DNA of 64,000 nt. Source: Mycocentrospora acerina (Eukaryota > Ascomycota > Dothideomycetes > Pleosporales). A model generated the notes under the pieces. The model had not been told where the DNA came from, ran no database searches, and was given only the letters and a program-made list of their open reading frames with translations. Position 1 is the first letter of the stretch, and each line of letters begins with the position of its first letter. Of the stretch, positions 1 to 12,135 are shown in pieces. The stretch is from assembly GCA_022701365.1 (NCBI GenBank), contig JAKUHH010000041.1, forward strand, positions 744,001-808,000. The letters run 5' to 3'. A program made the translations under genes and the position numbers.

Positions 1-2442
1 ATCTTTTTGGTCAGCGAGAACTACCTCTTCCACGCCGCGGCCTGGAGCAGGTACTACAACCTGCTGCGCCAATCTGCTGCCGTTGTTGCCTCTGGACAGA
101 GCTTGAAGAAGGATAACCCCGCTGTGACCGAGGCCGACATGACCAAGGCTGCATCGTTCGTGCTCCTCTCAGCCCTCTCTATTCCCGTCATCAGCACGTC
201 CCGTTCGCGAGGTGCGCTTGTCGACGTCGATGAGGCGAGGAAGAACAAAAACTCACGCCTCACCAACTTGCTTGGAATGTCGCAAGCCCCTACGCGTGCC
301 ATTCTGTTCAAGGATGCCCTCAGCAAGGGCCTTCTCAGGCGTGCTCGCCCTGAAATTCGTGACTTGTACAACATTCTCGAAGTCGATTTCCACCCTCTCT
401 CCATCTGCAAGAAGATCTCGCCCATCCTGTCCCAAATTGGTGCCGACGAAGAGATGAAGAAATACGTTGCACCGCTGCAGCAGGTCATTCTTACCCGCCT
501 GTTTCAGCAATTGTCCCAGGTTTACGACTCTGTGGAGATCAAGTTTGTGCTCGATCTTGCTCAATTCCCTGACCCCTTCCAAGTCAGCAGCGGAACCATT
601 GAGAAGTTCATCATGAACGGTTGCAAGAAGGGTGACTTGGCTATTCGCGTCGACCACGCCACTGGTGTTCTCACCTTTGATTCTGATGTCTTTTCTTCTG
701 CCAAGGCTATGCACCCCGGCTCTGGTGCTGGTTCTGCAGAGATTGAGACCCGCTCTGTGCAGCGCCTGCAGAGCACTCCTGCTGAGATTGTTCGCTCCCA
801 GCTCACACGTCTGGCTAAGACTCTCTTTGTGACTTGCCAATATGTCGATCCCTCCTTTAACGAAGAGCGACTAAAGGCCAAGGAGGCTGCTTTTGCCCGA
901 GCCAAAGAGGGAGCTGAGAAAGAGCACACGGATATCCTTTCTCGCCGTGACATCATCTCTCAGAAGAAGGAGGCGGCGCTCAAGGCTCACCAGGCCAAGG
1001 AGAACGAAGAGCAGACTAGGAAACTCATCCGCCAGCAGCAAATCAAGGAGGAGGAGTCCCGTCGTCTGGCAGAGGAACAGAAGCAGCGCGCTGAACAGCG
1101 TATCAAGGCGGAGCAAAACCGAATCGCACGTGAAGAGATTGAGAAGCAATTGAAGGAGCTGAAGGCGACCACCAAGGTTGACATTGACATCCCTGACAAT
1201 ATTGAAGACCTAGACTCCACTCGGATCCGCATCATGAAGCTCCAGGCTCTCGAAAAGGAGAAGGCTCTGCTTAACGAGCAGCTCCGCATTGCTGGTAAGA
1301 GGATCGACCATTTGGAGCGAGCCTACCGCAAGGAGGAAGTCAAGCACTTGAACGAGGACTACGAGAAGCAAAAGGAAGCTGACCGAGCTGCGTATGAAAA
1401 GGCCAAGAGTGAGCAACTGAAGGAGGCCGAGCAGAAGCACACAGAGGATGTTTCTCTGAAGCACCGCCTCTCAAGGCTTGTGCCTACCTATCAGGACTTT
1501 GTATCCACTGTCAAGCAGCAGCGCAAGACTGAGTTCGAGAAGCGCCAGAAGATCGCGCAGAAGGAACTTGAGAATAAGAAGGCTGCGCGTGTCAAGGAGG
1601 TCAAGGAAAGGGTAGCCAGGGAGAAGAAGGAACGCGAGGAAGCCCAGCGCCGACAGCAGGAGGAGGAGGAGCGCGAGAGGGAGGAAGCAGAGGCGAGGGC
1701 ACAGGCCGAGGAGGAGAAGCGCCAGAGGATGATCGAAGAGAAGGCAAGGAGGGACGAAGAGAGAAAGTCAGTATTACCATTCCTTTCTATTCATCCTCGA
1801 CTAACATGAGCTAGGGTTGCGGACGAGAAACTACGAGTTCAGCTCGAGAGGGAAGCACAAGCCGAGGCCAAGATTGCTGCAAGGAAAGCAGGTGGATTTG
1901 GCGCAGAGCGACCCATCTCGCGTCCAGCTGCCGCAGAGCCTTCGTCCAGCGCCGCGCCACGTTTGGTCCCTGGTGTCAAGGCTACTTGGCGTGAACGTGA
2001 GGCCGCAAAGGCTGCTGGTCAACCTCTCCCCCCTGCCGATACTCCTGCTGCCCGCACCGAATCTCCAGCGGCACCTGCCGCTGCTGCTCCCGTAGAGTCA
2101 GATGGACCCAGGAGGTTCGTCCCGCCCGCTATGCGTCAAGGTGGTGCTCCTGGAGGCGGATGGCGTGAACGTGAGGCAGCCGGTGGTAGCGCACGTGCAC
2201 CCCCTGCCCGCGTCGAGTCTCCTGCTACTAGTGGTGGCCGTTGGGAGCCTCCTTCTCGTGGTGGCCGCCTCGGCGATGACAGGAGAAGCTCTCCTGCATC
2301 AGGTGGCGCGTATGCCGCTCCTGTTCGCCGTGCTCCTCAAGACGGTGAGGGCGAGCGCGAGCCTGAGTCGAGGCCTCCTCCTGCACAGGCTCCCAGCGAT
2401 GGAAAGTACAGGCCCGGTGCGTTCAGGCGTGCTCCTCAGTAG
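1..2442 (+). CDS. TIF32: Eukaryotic translation initiation factor 3 subunit A, 3' part
   Basis: This is the large scaffold subunit of eIF3, which holds the 43S pre-initiation complex together in the cytoplasm. The gene enters the window in frame at base 1, so the N-terminus is missing. Exons are <1-1766 and 1815-2442, with a 48-nt intron (GTCAGT..TAG); about 797 residues are visible. The first ~270 visible residues hold the end of the PCI-type region (FHPLSICKKI, FVLDLAQFPDPF, LAIRVDHATGVLTF). A long highly charged Glu/Lys/Arg helical segment follows, as in eIF3a spectrin-like regions. The second exon encodes a Pro/Arg/Ala-rich tail with repeated WRERE motifs (KATWREREAA, GGWREREAAG). Identification rests on the order of these regions; confidence is high. 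Confidence 0.93.
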
Positions 2443-3068
2443 ACAGAGTGATGATTGCATGAGGTATGGTTTTCTTTAGATATGATGCGTTTTCAGGCAT
2501 GGCCAAGCGTTGGCAATGAGAAAGATTTCATGGGATCAGGAGTTGTGCCATCTACGAATTCGGACGGCAGTCGATGAAAAAGCGTCTGTATATTTGTAGC
2601 TTTCCATACATTCTGTATTCCAATCCCAACCGTTCCAAAAGTTTGAAAAACAAAGCGCTTATGACTTGTATCTTGCTTTTGACTTTTGACTGAACGATCC
2701 TAGGCGGGACAAACACTGAAGGAAAAAACCTGGAAACAGTGGGAGGGCCTTGTGTTGCTATTTATACTCGTCCCACCTTCAGTTCGTGTGTATGGGGAGT
2801 TGATTTCCGATCCTACACAGCACATTCCGTGCCAGGGTCAAGCCTCTGCATTCTCATTCCTTGTCTTGTCAACGACTAGCCCTTGACAAGACTACCGGCC
2901 AAGACAGGTTGTACAGCACCCGACTTTGATGGTTTGCTGTCAACTCGAGCAATTCTAGTTCGCAGCAGTTCCGCACGTGCTCTCGGGCTAACTGGCCCCG
3001 CCATCTCCCACATCCTCGAGGCGCCAAACCACTGACGCAGAACATCGGCACCCGACAGCACGCTCAAG
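2443..3068. other. Intergenic region between eIF3a and SNX3
   Basis: This 626-bp stretch holds the 3' end of the eIF3a gene and the promoter of the sorting nexin gene. I see no supportable ORF or RNA gene in it. Confidence 0.6.
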
Positions 3069-3649
3069 ATGCAGTCGCTTCCAGATGCGCGTTCGCAGTC
3101 GTTTGAGGAACTCTATGGGCCACCTGAGAACTTCCTGGAGATTGAGGTACCCACCACCACCACCACCACCACCACCACCGCCGCTGCCACTCACCCAGTC
3201 TCCCCCCGCTGACCTGTCGCGTGCTAGGTGAGGAACCCAATGACACATGGTGCGTTGAACCCGTCCACTTGTTGCACCTCGCAGGACCAAGGCGGGCTGC
3301 CTGCTAATGTGCGCAAACCACAGGCGTCGGCCGCGGCATGTACACGACGTACGAAATCGTAATGCGCACCAACATCCCCGCCTTCAAGCTCAAGTCCAGC
3401 ACCGTGCGCCGTCGGTACTCCGAGTTTGAGGCTTTCCGCGACATTCTCGAGCGCGAGTCTGCGCGCGTGACGATACCCCCGCTGCCCGGCAAGGTGCTTA
3501 CGAATCGCTTCAGCGACGATGTGATTGAGCATCGGAGGGAGGGGCTGCAGAGGTTTCTGCAGATTGTCGTCGGCCACCCGCTGCTGCAGACGGGGAGCAA
3601 AGTGCTGGCAGCGTTTGTGCAAGGCAAGTGGACGTTTGGCGAGAGTTGA
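3069..3649 (+). CDS. SNX3: Sorting nexin-3 (Grd19-like PX protein)
   Basis: This is a small PX-domain protein of 141 residues, the usual size for fungal Snx3/Grd19. The family binds PI3P on endosomes and returns membrane proteins to the Golgi with retromer. Exons are 3069-3146, 3228-3249 and 3324-3649; the middle exon is only 22 nt. The introns were placed by matching the family sequence across the joints (FLEIE / VRNPMTHG / VGRGMYTTYEI). PX hallmarks are visible: the RRRYSEFEAF motif with the PI3P-binding arginine, the proline loop PPLPGK, and the HRREGLQRFL helix. Intron 1 is largely an ACC triplet repeat. Confidence is high. Confidence 0.93.
3150..3179 (+). repeat. (ACC)n trinucleotide repeat inside SNX3 intron 1
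   Basis: About ten CCA/ACC units start three bases after the 5' splice site of SNX3 intron 1. The repeat occupies much of the 81-nt intron, so length changes would alter intron size but not the protein. Confidence 0.9.
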
Positions 3650-4311
3650 CAGAAGCATGCGAACAGGGCTGACAGTGGCTGCAGATCCAAACTGGGACAG
3701 GCACGCGTGGTGATGGGTGACGAGGGTGGGCGGTATAGCTATGCGGCATTGCGGTAGCGGCGTCAGGCCAAGGGGAGGAGGGAGATGAAGAGGATACAAG
3801 AGTCTCTCTTGCGTTGCGACATTTTTCTACGTTGTGGACCGATAGGGCGTTATCTTCTGTACATCTCTGGGAGATTTTTGTGTTTTCACTACCCAAAATC
3901 GCAAACATGTTATCGAAATTCGGCGTCCATTTGCCCAAAGCGTGTTCCGGTGGTCATGATAGTTTGAGTGTTTAGGCCCAGTCGCATATCCAAGTCCAGA
4001 GGCCTCGTCAGAGACATCATCGTAATCTTTGGACCAAGCAAAAACCAGACAATGCAAACTCGCACAATCCTCTAAATCGTAGACGTCTTCCTCGCGTGCA
4101 TCCCGCGCCAATGATGGGACAATTTGATATCATCATCAGCGGGGAGGCTTCCGCGCAGCGCTAGTGATGAGGGAGGCAAAGCGCGGGGGGGCTGGCAAAA
4201 GCAAAAAACTTCCAACCCTTTGTCCAGTAGCTCCAACCCTGCATGCATCTTGCGTTTTGGAAATCTGCATCTGCATCTCTGATCGCACTCATTACCAAGA
4301 GATAATTCGCT
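3650..4311. other. Intergenic region SNX3 to transporter
   Basis: This 662-bp region holds the SNX3 3' end and the promoter of the next gene. No supportable gene was seen. Confidence 0.55.
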
Positions 4312-6687
4312 ATGGGTGTTCCATCAACGCAAGCGTCCAACGCTATCATCTACTTGACCTACGCGGCGTTTTTGTATGTTGTGGATACAGGCCGACCAGA
4401 GTCCAAACCATACTAATGCGCCCCCCAGAGTCGTGGGTTGCTACATCGCATGGCGTCTGCGCAACCAGAGCAAGACGGAATGGTTGTCTAGTAACCGTAC
4501 ACAGAAGGGTCAGCACATTAAAACCCCGAGTTTATTCGGTGTTTGCAGTTTCGCGCGACACATGTGTCGATGCAGGACCCTGACGTGCCAAGTTCAAAGA
4601 CTAACAGTTCGCAGGCGGTCCGCTTGCTCTCAACTTCATCGCATCGGGTGAGTGCATTCGTGCAGTAGCGCTTCGCGCATGAAGAGCAGCGGCAGTATTG
4701 GCACCGAGTAACCCATCTCGTCGTCTGATCAAGATGTAACTGGAGTCCACCGTAGGACGAGCGCAAGTTTCTGGCCGAGAGCTTGATATCTTTTAGGTTC
4801 GTATTTGAGATCTCTCACAGAAACTGTTCTTATGATTACTGCGCTGGGTGCTATTATGGCATCTAGCGTAGTACCATGAGGGCAGTCTTTCTGTGCGGCT
4901 ACACTGCGGGCGCGGAACCAAACCTGAATAGAGAGCGCTTTGGATGTCATGTCCAAGGTACCCTTTTTTCGGTTGAGGGGAAGCTGAGAAGTACCGTCAG
5001 AACTCGATCAAGATAATACTTGCGTGAGGAACGTGCTGCCGCTACTCCCCCTTCAAAAGAAAATACTCCCCTCTTTTGTTCAGTCTGCTGACCTAGGTTT
5101 TCCTCATACGCAGCTCTCGGATCTGGAATCCTCTTTACTTACCCTCAGATTGCGACCATTGCTGGTGTGCAGGGACTGTTGGTCTATTCGTTGGCTTCTG
5201 CCTTGCCACTCTTGATCTTCGGTGCTCTGGGACCCATTATCAGGCGCAAATGCCCCGAGGGATTCGTCTTGACGGAATGGACGAGACAGCGCTATGGAGC
5301 AGTCGCGGGCTTGTTCCTTAGTGCCTGCACACTCATCACCATGTTTTTGTACATGGTTGCTGAGCTTTCAGCTCTACAGCAAATTGTCACTCTTCTGACA
5401 GGTATGGATGGCCTTCCTGTGGTCATTGTCGAGTGCGCTGTCACTACCATCTACACCTGCAAGTCACCTCCATCTTCAAGATTTCATGCATTTTACTAAC
5501 ACATTATAGCACTGGGTGGCTTCAAGGTTTCTTTCGTTACAGATAACATACAAGGTGTCATGGTCCTCGGTCTCATCATTCTAGGCGTCATTGCCGTCGG
5601 CGTCGAAACAGATATTGACCGTTCCCTAATCGACCAATCCGGCTACCTCAACTCGAGTCTTTTAGGCTGGCAACTTCTATACATCCTCCCCGTCGCCATC
5701 CTGACAAACGATTTCTTCCTCAGCGGCTTCTGGATGCGAACCTTTGCCTCGAAAACCGACAAAGACCTCTGGATTGGCGTCTCTCTCGCCAGTGTCGGTG
5801 TCCTTTGTATCCTCACCCTTGTCGGCATGTCTGGGCTGCTCGCTGCCTGGTCCGGCGCGTGGCCTCTTGGCGACGAAGAAACCGGTTCACTGTCATTATT
5901 CCTTCTGCTCGGTAAGCTCCCCAACTGGGTCATCGGCGTCGTCCTGGTCATGACCGTGTCCCTCTCTACGGCTGCATTTGACAGCTTCCAATCGGCCATG
6001 ATCAGCACTGGCAGCAACGACCTCTTCCGCAATAAACTTAACGTTTGGGTCATTCGGCTGTGTGTCGTGCTCATCATCATCCCCGTCGTGGTTGTAGCAC
6101 TACGTAGCCCCGACATCCTGCAGATTTTCCTGATCAGCGACTTAGTCAGTGCGGCAGTTGTACCATGCCTCGTTGTCGGGTTGTCGGAGAAATTCTACTG
6201 GTACCGCGGATTCGACTTTGTAGTTGGTGGCTTGGGAGGTATCTTTACCATCTTCTTATTCGGATTGGTGTACTACGATGGCGATGCATATCTCGCTAGC
6301 AAGCTGCTCATTCTGGAGAGCGGATTATACGCCAATGATTGGAGCGCTTTCGGTATGTCATGTCACTCACTCACTCGCTTGCTTAATAATCTTCTTCCCC
6401 TTACCATGGTAAATTAAACAAACTCACACTTACTCCCCACAGGTGCTTTTGTGGCCGCCCCCTTCGGTGGCTTGCTCTGGGGGTTCGGCGCATGTGCTCT
6501 CCGTCTCGCCGCGCTGTTCATCTGGGCCAAACTTCGCGGTCACCGCTTTGATGCGTTGGATAGGCCTGTGCGTCACGATCGAAGCGCAGGGGCTTTTGAT
6601 GCACCGGCCGGCTCGTTTGATGAGCGTGACAATGACGTTGTGACAGAGCACAATGTGGAGACGCACAAGAGTGGCAAGTTCTTCTAG
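4312..6687 (+). CDS. Sodium:solute symporter family transporter (urea/DUR3-like)
   Basis: A multi-span plasma-membrane permease of the SSF family, resembling fungal urea/polyamine transporters. Inferred exons are 4312-4373, 4429-4508, 4615-4647, 5114-5458, 5510-6352 and 6443-6687, giving 535 residues and consistent phases throughout. Family motifs include SSNRTQK, LNFIASALGSGILFTYPQ, VSFVTDNIQG and TVSLSTAAFDSFQSA, with at least ten hydrophobic spans. The intron at 5459 starts GCAAGT, a GC-AG intron; reading it so joins TIYT to SLGGFKVSF cleanly. The intron 4648-5113 is unusually long (466 nt). The protein is shorter than typical DUR3 (roughly 650-700 residues), so the substrate is not certain. 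The C-terminal tail after about residue 485 is hydrophilic. Confidence 0.82.
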
Positions 6688-6998
6688 ACGGTAAAGTGTG
6701 AGATGGAATGGCTAGGGTGCGATGGAAAGTGAAAAAAAAGCGGGGTTCGTTCAGGGATGTGAAGGAGAAGAAGGGGAATTCGAAGGAAGTAGTTTCATGG
6801 GCTAGAGTGTTGGTGCACTGGTGATGATTGCGGCTCCGGTACACGTGTTTGGAGCTGTATGCACGCTAGAGAAGGGTGGTAGTGGTAACAATTCATCCAT
6901 TCATTTGTTGTCCGTTTGTTCCATCAACTACATGGTCATGCAGTGACTGCTATCTCCTTCCTCCTTCCTCCTTCGGACTGTTGACCTCCGAGGCACTG

Positions 6999-7138
6999 CA
7001 CATGTCCTCTCTTTGCTATTTCAGCACCGAAGGAATTCGGGCAATATAAACATGTACCCCCGAGACGCCACACACATCCTTCTCTCTTTACTATTTCAGC
7101 ACCGAAGAAATTCGGGCAATATTAAAACCTGTAACCCC
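6999..7138 (+). repeat. Tandem direct repeat, two ~65-bp copies
   Basis: Copy 1 (about 6,999-7,060) and copy 2 (about 7,070-7,138) share CTATTTCAGCACCGAAG, ATTCGGGCAATAT and nearby sequence. The differences I noted inside the core are mainly G-to-A transitions, plus a small insertion. The origin is unknown. Confidence 0.8.
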
Positions 7139-9305
7139 TTTGCATCCATCCTCAATCTACTTTTTCCCGGCATTCCGCAGAGGGGTAAAGGGGGAGGGGT
7201 CGGTGGACGATCCAGTCGACCACCTATTCTTAGGTGGCCGCACAATGCAGAGTCTCACCGTCATTTTTTGGAGAGTTTAGCGTACAGAGTTGGTACCACC
7301 CTGCATGGCGCATCATGTTTGTGGCCAAGAGCTCAAACGCAAAGCCGTTCCTTCGAGATCAAAGGACTAGTCGAATTTCGGGCCGAACAGGGGTGTTTGG
7401 CGGTGGTAGATGCACTATTTAGGGCAAGTCATGATGCCAAACCGGGCCAAGTGCTGTGGGAACGAACGAAAGCACGGCATATGTATGAGGCGAGCGCCAA
7501 GACTCGTGTGGTTGGTAATTCCAGGCAGATTCCTGAGGCGACGAGAAGGGTACGTGGTAAGTTGAGTTTGGACGAGAAGCAAACGAGAGAGCTAGGATGT
7601 AGAGAAACGGGAATGGAATGAGAAATGGGTTTGGATATAAGGCTACGCGAGTTCCGGTAATGCGCGAGTGGCGATGTTGGGCAGTTGACTGTATGCTCCC
7701 CCAAGAGTTGGGCACCTTCATTCCTTGGTTATGCGGGAGCGGGTATCATCACTATGCAGGGACCGCAGCGGGAGGAGCTAACAAGACGTGGCATGTTTGC
7801 TCCGTTAGTTCTACTTCAACACGGAGGTGTTTATTATGGGACTAGATGTTGTTGCAGAGGGTTGTGCAATCACTGTTGTAAAATTTGCATCCACGGCATG
7901 AATGGCTGCCCTCAGCAGTTCATCTTGGTAGCTGTAATGATGGCCACAACTAACAATATGAATACCATGTCTGAGTCGACACTTGCTCTATGCCAAGTAA
8001 CCTCTCGAGATTGATCAAATATCCTTGTCGTCGTAGATGAGGGGGTTTGGGAGATGAAAGTCCTGTTCATATGGCGATACAACGCCTGTAAACAACTCGA
8101 ATAGAAGGATCGGCCGATCCCGAAGAGACCATGGAAGTGGGCCAACGTGTGCGCATTCCACATTTTCAATCATGGCCACCATATGCTTGATGTGGTACCC
8201 CAAGATCCGGGTTGAAATGTTACGAGCTGCAGGGCAGGCCTCGTTGCCATGCGGGAAAGCATCAGTCCGAACCACGTGTCGTGTTTTGGACATGCATAGA
8301 TGTTGGGACCGGTTCATACCTTTTATTTCTTACATTTAAAAGCCATTCAGATCGACACGCTCTGACCTACCACAGCGTTTCGAATCCTCGTAAACAGTCG
8401 GGCGTGGTAACGTTTTGGTGCGGTGTGAGATTTAGTCCCTAGAACCCAACTAGACTAAAAGTCAATTATGTTTCATGCAGCATTGGGGTGAATAAACTGG
8501 GCCAATAGTTACTATCTGCCAAGAAATGTTGGGGTAGATAAACGTAGGCGCCTAACCTCCTACAAGTGGAAAATTTATCAATGTCCCGAAGGGGACTAGT
8601 GCCCTCCTTACCTTCCTGTAGTCAAAAAACAACTGCGAAATTGACGAGGCGGGGTAGATACCGAGTTTTGCAGAAGGAGTGTATTCCGGAATAAGTGGCT
8701 GGAATTGAGGATAGAGAAGGACCGGTAACGCGATACTCAACAGCCAGGGGCGGGCGGGCGGACGGGCCAATATTTGATGGTCGCTGAGAGATGGGGGAAT
8801 ATGACCGAAGGGTCCCATGAGGTAGCTGAAAGTTACGACATCGATTCAAGGACTTGGTATTGCACAACAGCGACTGCCCGGTGTTATTGGTGCTTGGAGA
8901 AATGTAGCGTGATGGGATAGTCGCCGATAAGCGTGCAGTCGCCGATGAGCGTGCAGTCCCCGCTGGCAGTTGCAACTTGGTGGTGACGAGGATTAGAAGC
9001 TGAGGCGGTAGGTAGTGCAGATGGTGGTGGTGTTGGCGAGGCTCAGGTACCATGCTTGTCTGTCCTAGGATGGGACTTTGGCAGAGTAATTAAGACATGA
9101 CCGTGTTCAAGACATGACTCTTATATTACTACATCAAGGTAGACTGCAAAATATTAATATTGTAGAGTGTGAATGGTAAGTTTCAAGGTATTTAGTGTTT
9201 TAATGGGCTCAATTACTATTTTAGTATAGGAGCCAGGGCGTCGAGTGTCTAGTCAGCAGCGTGTGGGCTTGGCAAATGGGGTAGGGTAGGGCTCGCCAAC
9301 TAGGA

Positions 9306-9404
9306 GGGTAGTGGTAATGGTAGTGGTAATGGTAGTGGTAGTGGTAGTGGTAGTGGTAGTGGTAGTGGTAGTGGTAGTGGTAGTGGTAGTGGTAGTGGTA
9401 GTGG
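9306..9404 (+). repeat. (GGTAGT)n hexanucleotide array
   Basis: About 16 near-perfect GGTAGT units, the first few with GGTAAT variants. The apparent poly-valine ORF over it is a repeat artefact. Confidence 0.95.
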
Positions 9405-10063
9405 CAGGGAGAGATGCATCAGCATGTGCGCGTGCTCGCTGGGATGTGGTGGTAAGCTACCACGGTGCGTGCCCGTCACGAGGTATGCCGTCGTCGCTCT
9501 GCCCTAGAAGAAGACGGCTTGGTGCGCGAGACGTCGACGGTAGTAGACTACGCGTGTGCAAATGGCGCAGCGGCAGCGGCAGGAGAACAGGAGTGCACGA
9601 GTAGGTACAGGAGTAGAGGGCATGGGCACGTGGTCGAATTGCCAACACCGGACACCGCCCACTTCAACGGCTGCCGTGGCCGTGTCAGCCCTGTCCAATT
9701 GGAAAGCCAGTCGTCGCAGCGGGAGTGAAAGCCTTCCAGTGGGGGGCCCCTGCCTGGCTGGGATGTCAGGCCGAGAGGCGGAGTGGAGTGGTGGGTGGTC
9801 TTGTAGATAAATTGGGGCCTTTCGCTCGCAGCACGGCGGGAAGTAGAAGGAGATAATCACCGCCGACCAGCCAGCCAGCCAGCGTAGGAGAGGGCATAGC
9901 ACAGCACAGCACATCACAGCACAGCATAGAAGAAGAGCATACTAGAAGAAGAGCAGAATAGAAGAGCAGAGAACAGCACGATAAAGAGCAGCACAGCAGC
10001 GAACAGCACGACACAACACACGGCTGCACAAGGCTGCACGACACAACACAACACAACACAAAG

Positions 10064-11221
10064 ATGGACTACACATATTTTGGCACGGCGCAGCAGCCCT
10101 ACCACGACTACGCCCAGCTGTATCCGCAAGCTGCACTCGACCCCGACGCTGTCCGCAGCATTGTACGTTGCGTGTGCCAGAGCCCGCGGCTGGGCGAGCC
10201 ATAGTGTGTTCTGACGCTGCACAGGAGCCTCTCGATGCGGGCCGGCATGCCGCGGCCTACGACGCCTTTGCCTTCCACGGCCTGCCCACGCCGCACCACG
10301 GCTCCCCCGAGGCAGGACCAGCACACGCCAGCCTCGACTCGGGCATTGGCGGCGACATGGACGACGCCCGCGCCAGTCGCACGCGCAGCAGCAGCGAGGA
10401 GAAGGAGAGCCTGACGCCCGCCCAGAGCAGGCGCAAGGCGCAGAACCGTGCAGCGTATGTCTTTGCCATGCCTTGATCCCATCCTACTCCTTGACCTTGG
10501 CCTTGACCATGTCTAGATGACATGCGTTTTCACCTCGTCTTCATCTCGTCTTCACTACATCCTCACTACATCCTCACTACATCCTCACTACATCTTCACC
10601 ACATCTTCACCACATCCTCACCACATCTTCACCCTAGTCCAGTCCTTGCCCCTGTGCCAATACGCGTATACTAACCGCCCCCGCAGCCAGCGCGCCTTTC
10701 GCGAACGCAAGGAGCGCCATGTTCGCGACCTCGAGAACAAGCTCTCCGCCCTCGAAAACAGCAAGCACTCGCTGCAGTCGGACAATGAGCGCCTAAAGCT
10801 CGCCCTGCAACGCGCTCGCACCGAAAATGAAATCCTCCGCGCAACCGCAGGCTCGCCGCCTTCATCACGCCCCCCCTCGGCCAGCTACCCCTCCCCCGGC
10901 GCACATCTCACCGACGAAGACACAATCGACGACGAATACAGCATCCAAGCCCTCAACAACGGTAGCATACTCAACGCTGCCGACAAACAACACCCCTCCA
11001 CTCTCCGCACCGCAAAGGGCAAGGAGGTTCCAGCCGCCCAAGCCTGGGACTACATCCAAGCGCACCCCCTCGTCAAGCAGGGCCTGGTCGACATTGCCGA
11101 CGTCTGTGAGCGACTAAAAGGCGCAGCAAAGTGCGACGGTCACGGCCCAGTCTTTGAGGAAAGTACCATATGGCACGCCATCCAAGAGTCGAGACGCTGT
11201 GGTGGAGATGAGCTAATATAA
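10064..11221 (+). CDS. AP-1-like (Yap/FCR3/RsmA-type) bZIP transcription factor
   Basis: A nuclear bZIP regulator of 287 residues. Exons are 10064-10162, 10225-10454 and 10687-11221. The basic region SRRKAQNRAAQRAFRERKER is of the fungal AP-1/Yap type (NxxAQRxFR). It is followed by a leucine-zipper-like coiled coil with spaced leucines. The basic region is split by the second intron, between NRAA and QRAF. The conserved C-terminal block (AWDYIQAHPLVKQG, DIADVCERLKG, CDGHGPVFEE) resembles FCR3/RsmA-like proteins, which act in stress and secondary-metabolism control. It lacks the paired cysteine-rich domains of Yap1 itself, having only two cysteines in that block. Intron 2 (232 nt) contains an 11-bp minisatellite. 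Confidence 0.88.
10558..10634 (+). repeat. 11-bp minisatellite in the bZIP intron
   Basis: About seven units of CATCCTCACTA or CATCTTCACCA lie in the 232-nt intron that splits the bZIP basic region. The array is pyrimidine-rich and lies between the 5' splice site and the 3' splice site at 10,686. Confidence 0.9.
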
Positions 11222-12135
11222 AAAAAAACTCTTTTCTACATTGTTAGTGATGATAAGCTCGAGCTCTTTCCTACCTTAATCCTAAGCTCCAGCTCTTCTC
11301 CATGTCGATGCTGAGCTCTGGAGCTCCGCGCATGTTGTGGTTTCTCCTTGGTCCTCTTCTTCTCTTCCTTATACCCCTCCGTGTGTACTTTTTTAGACCG
11401 CTGCTTCTGGTTTTGAGAGACGCGAGCAATGGCGTTTTATATGGTAATAGGCATGAAACCCGGGCGAGGGTTCTCGAGGGGGGGTTTTGCTTTGCGGAAA
11501 GACTAGGCGACTTAAAAGAAATGTCGCCCTACTTCAGGGACGGTTACACATTGTTTTGGCGCAATCATTTTGATACACATGTTCATCTCGAGACTAAAAA
11601 ATAATTCTACGTTACCAAGTCCTCCTACCCAAATACACTGTGATCAAGCCGGCTAATACCCCGTATCCTGCAACCTGCGATAATAACGCCCCATCTGACG
11701 CGATCCGTCATCATTAGCCATTGGAGCCTGTTAGCACCTTGAGTCTTTGTGTGATTGTATGTCTTGTTTGATTGGTTTAACATGCTGCACATGGGCGTAA
11801 TTTGGAATCACTTAGTATGCTTACTTTGGTGAAAGGATTGTTGAGAGTGTGGACGGATTCCACGTCCAATAGTGGGATTTGCTTCCTCAATGAAACAGCA
11901 TGACACGATCCTCCAAGACGGGCAGACGGCATCAGCATTTACACCGCAAAACCAGTCGTTGAAATCAATTTCAATTTCTCATTAGACATTTATTACGTTT
12001 ACACAACATAGTCTAACCCTACTCATTCTACTACTGCTACCGTTGCTACTTTTATTATTATTGTTGCTGTTGTTGTTGTTACTATCGTTGCTAATCCAAC
12101 AGCATTCATCAGCATCATCAATCATAAGCTACCAT
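11222..12135. other. Convergent intergenic region bZIP / alkaline phosphatase
   Basis: A 914-bp region between two convergent genes. It contains an ATT/TTG trinucleotide-rich tract at about 12,035-12,090, just past the phosphatase stop codon. A 100-codon ORF at 11,302 shows no recognisable pattern and is not supported. Confidence 0.55.

Larger units (their letters stand above)
6688..10063. other. 3.4-kb gene-free stretch
   Basis: No ORF here shows a recognisable protein pattern. It contains a direct repeat at about 7.0-7.14 kb, a short repeat of GTGCAGTCGCCGAT type near 8,930-8,958, a GGTAGT array at 9,306-9,404, and from about 9,896 a CA/AGCACA-rich leader running into the bZIP start codon. 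That leader is probably 5' UTR. The stretch may hold a lost or unrecognised gene, but I cannot support one. Confidence 0.5.

Noticed and set aside
7013..7621. 202-codon ORF at 7.0 kb
   Set aside because: Begins inside the direct repeat at a non-ATG codon and shows no family pattern.
8340..8400. TTTCGAATCC resembling a tRNA B box
   Set aside because: The flanking bases do not form a T stem, and there is no acceptor stem or A box at proper spacing.
9311..9604. ORF with a poly-valine stretch
   Set aside because: Translation of the GGTAGT array; no other protein feature.
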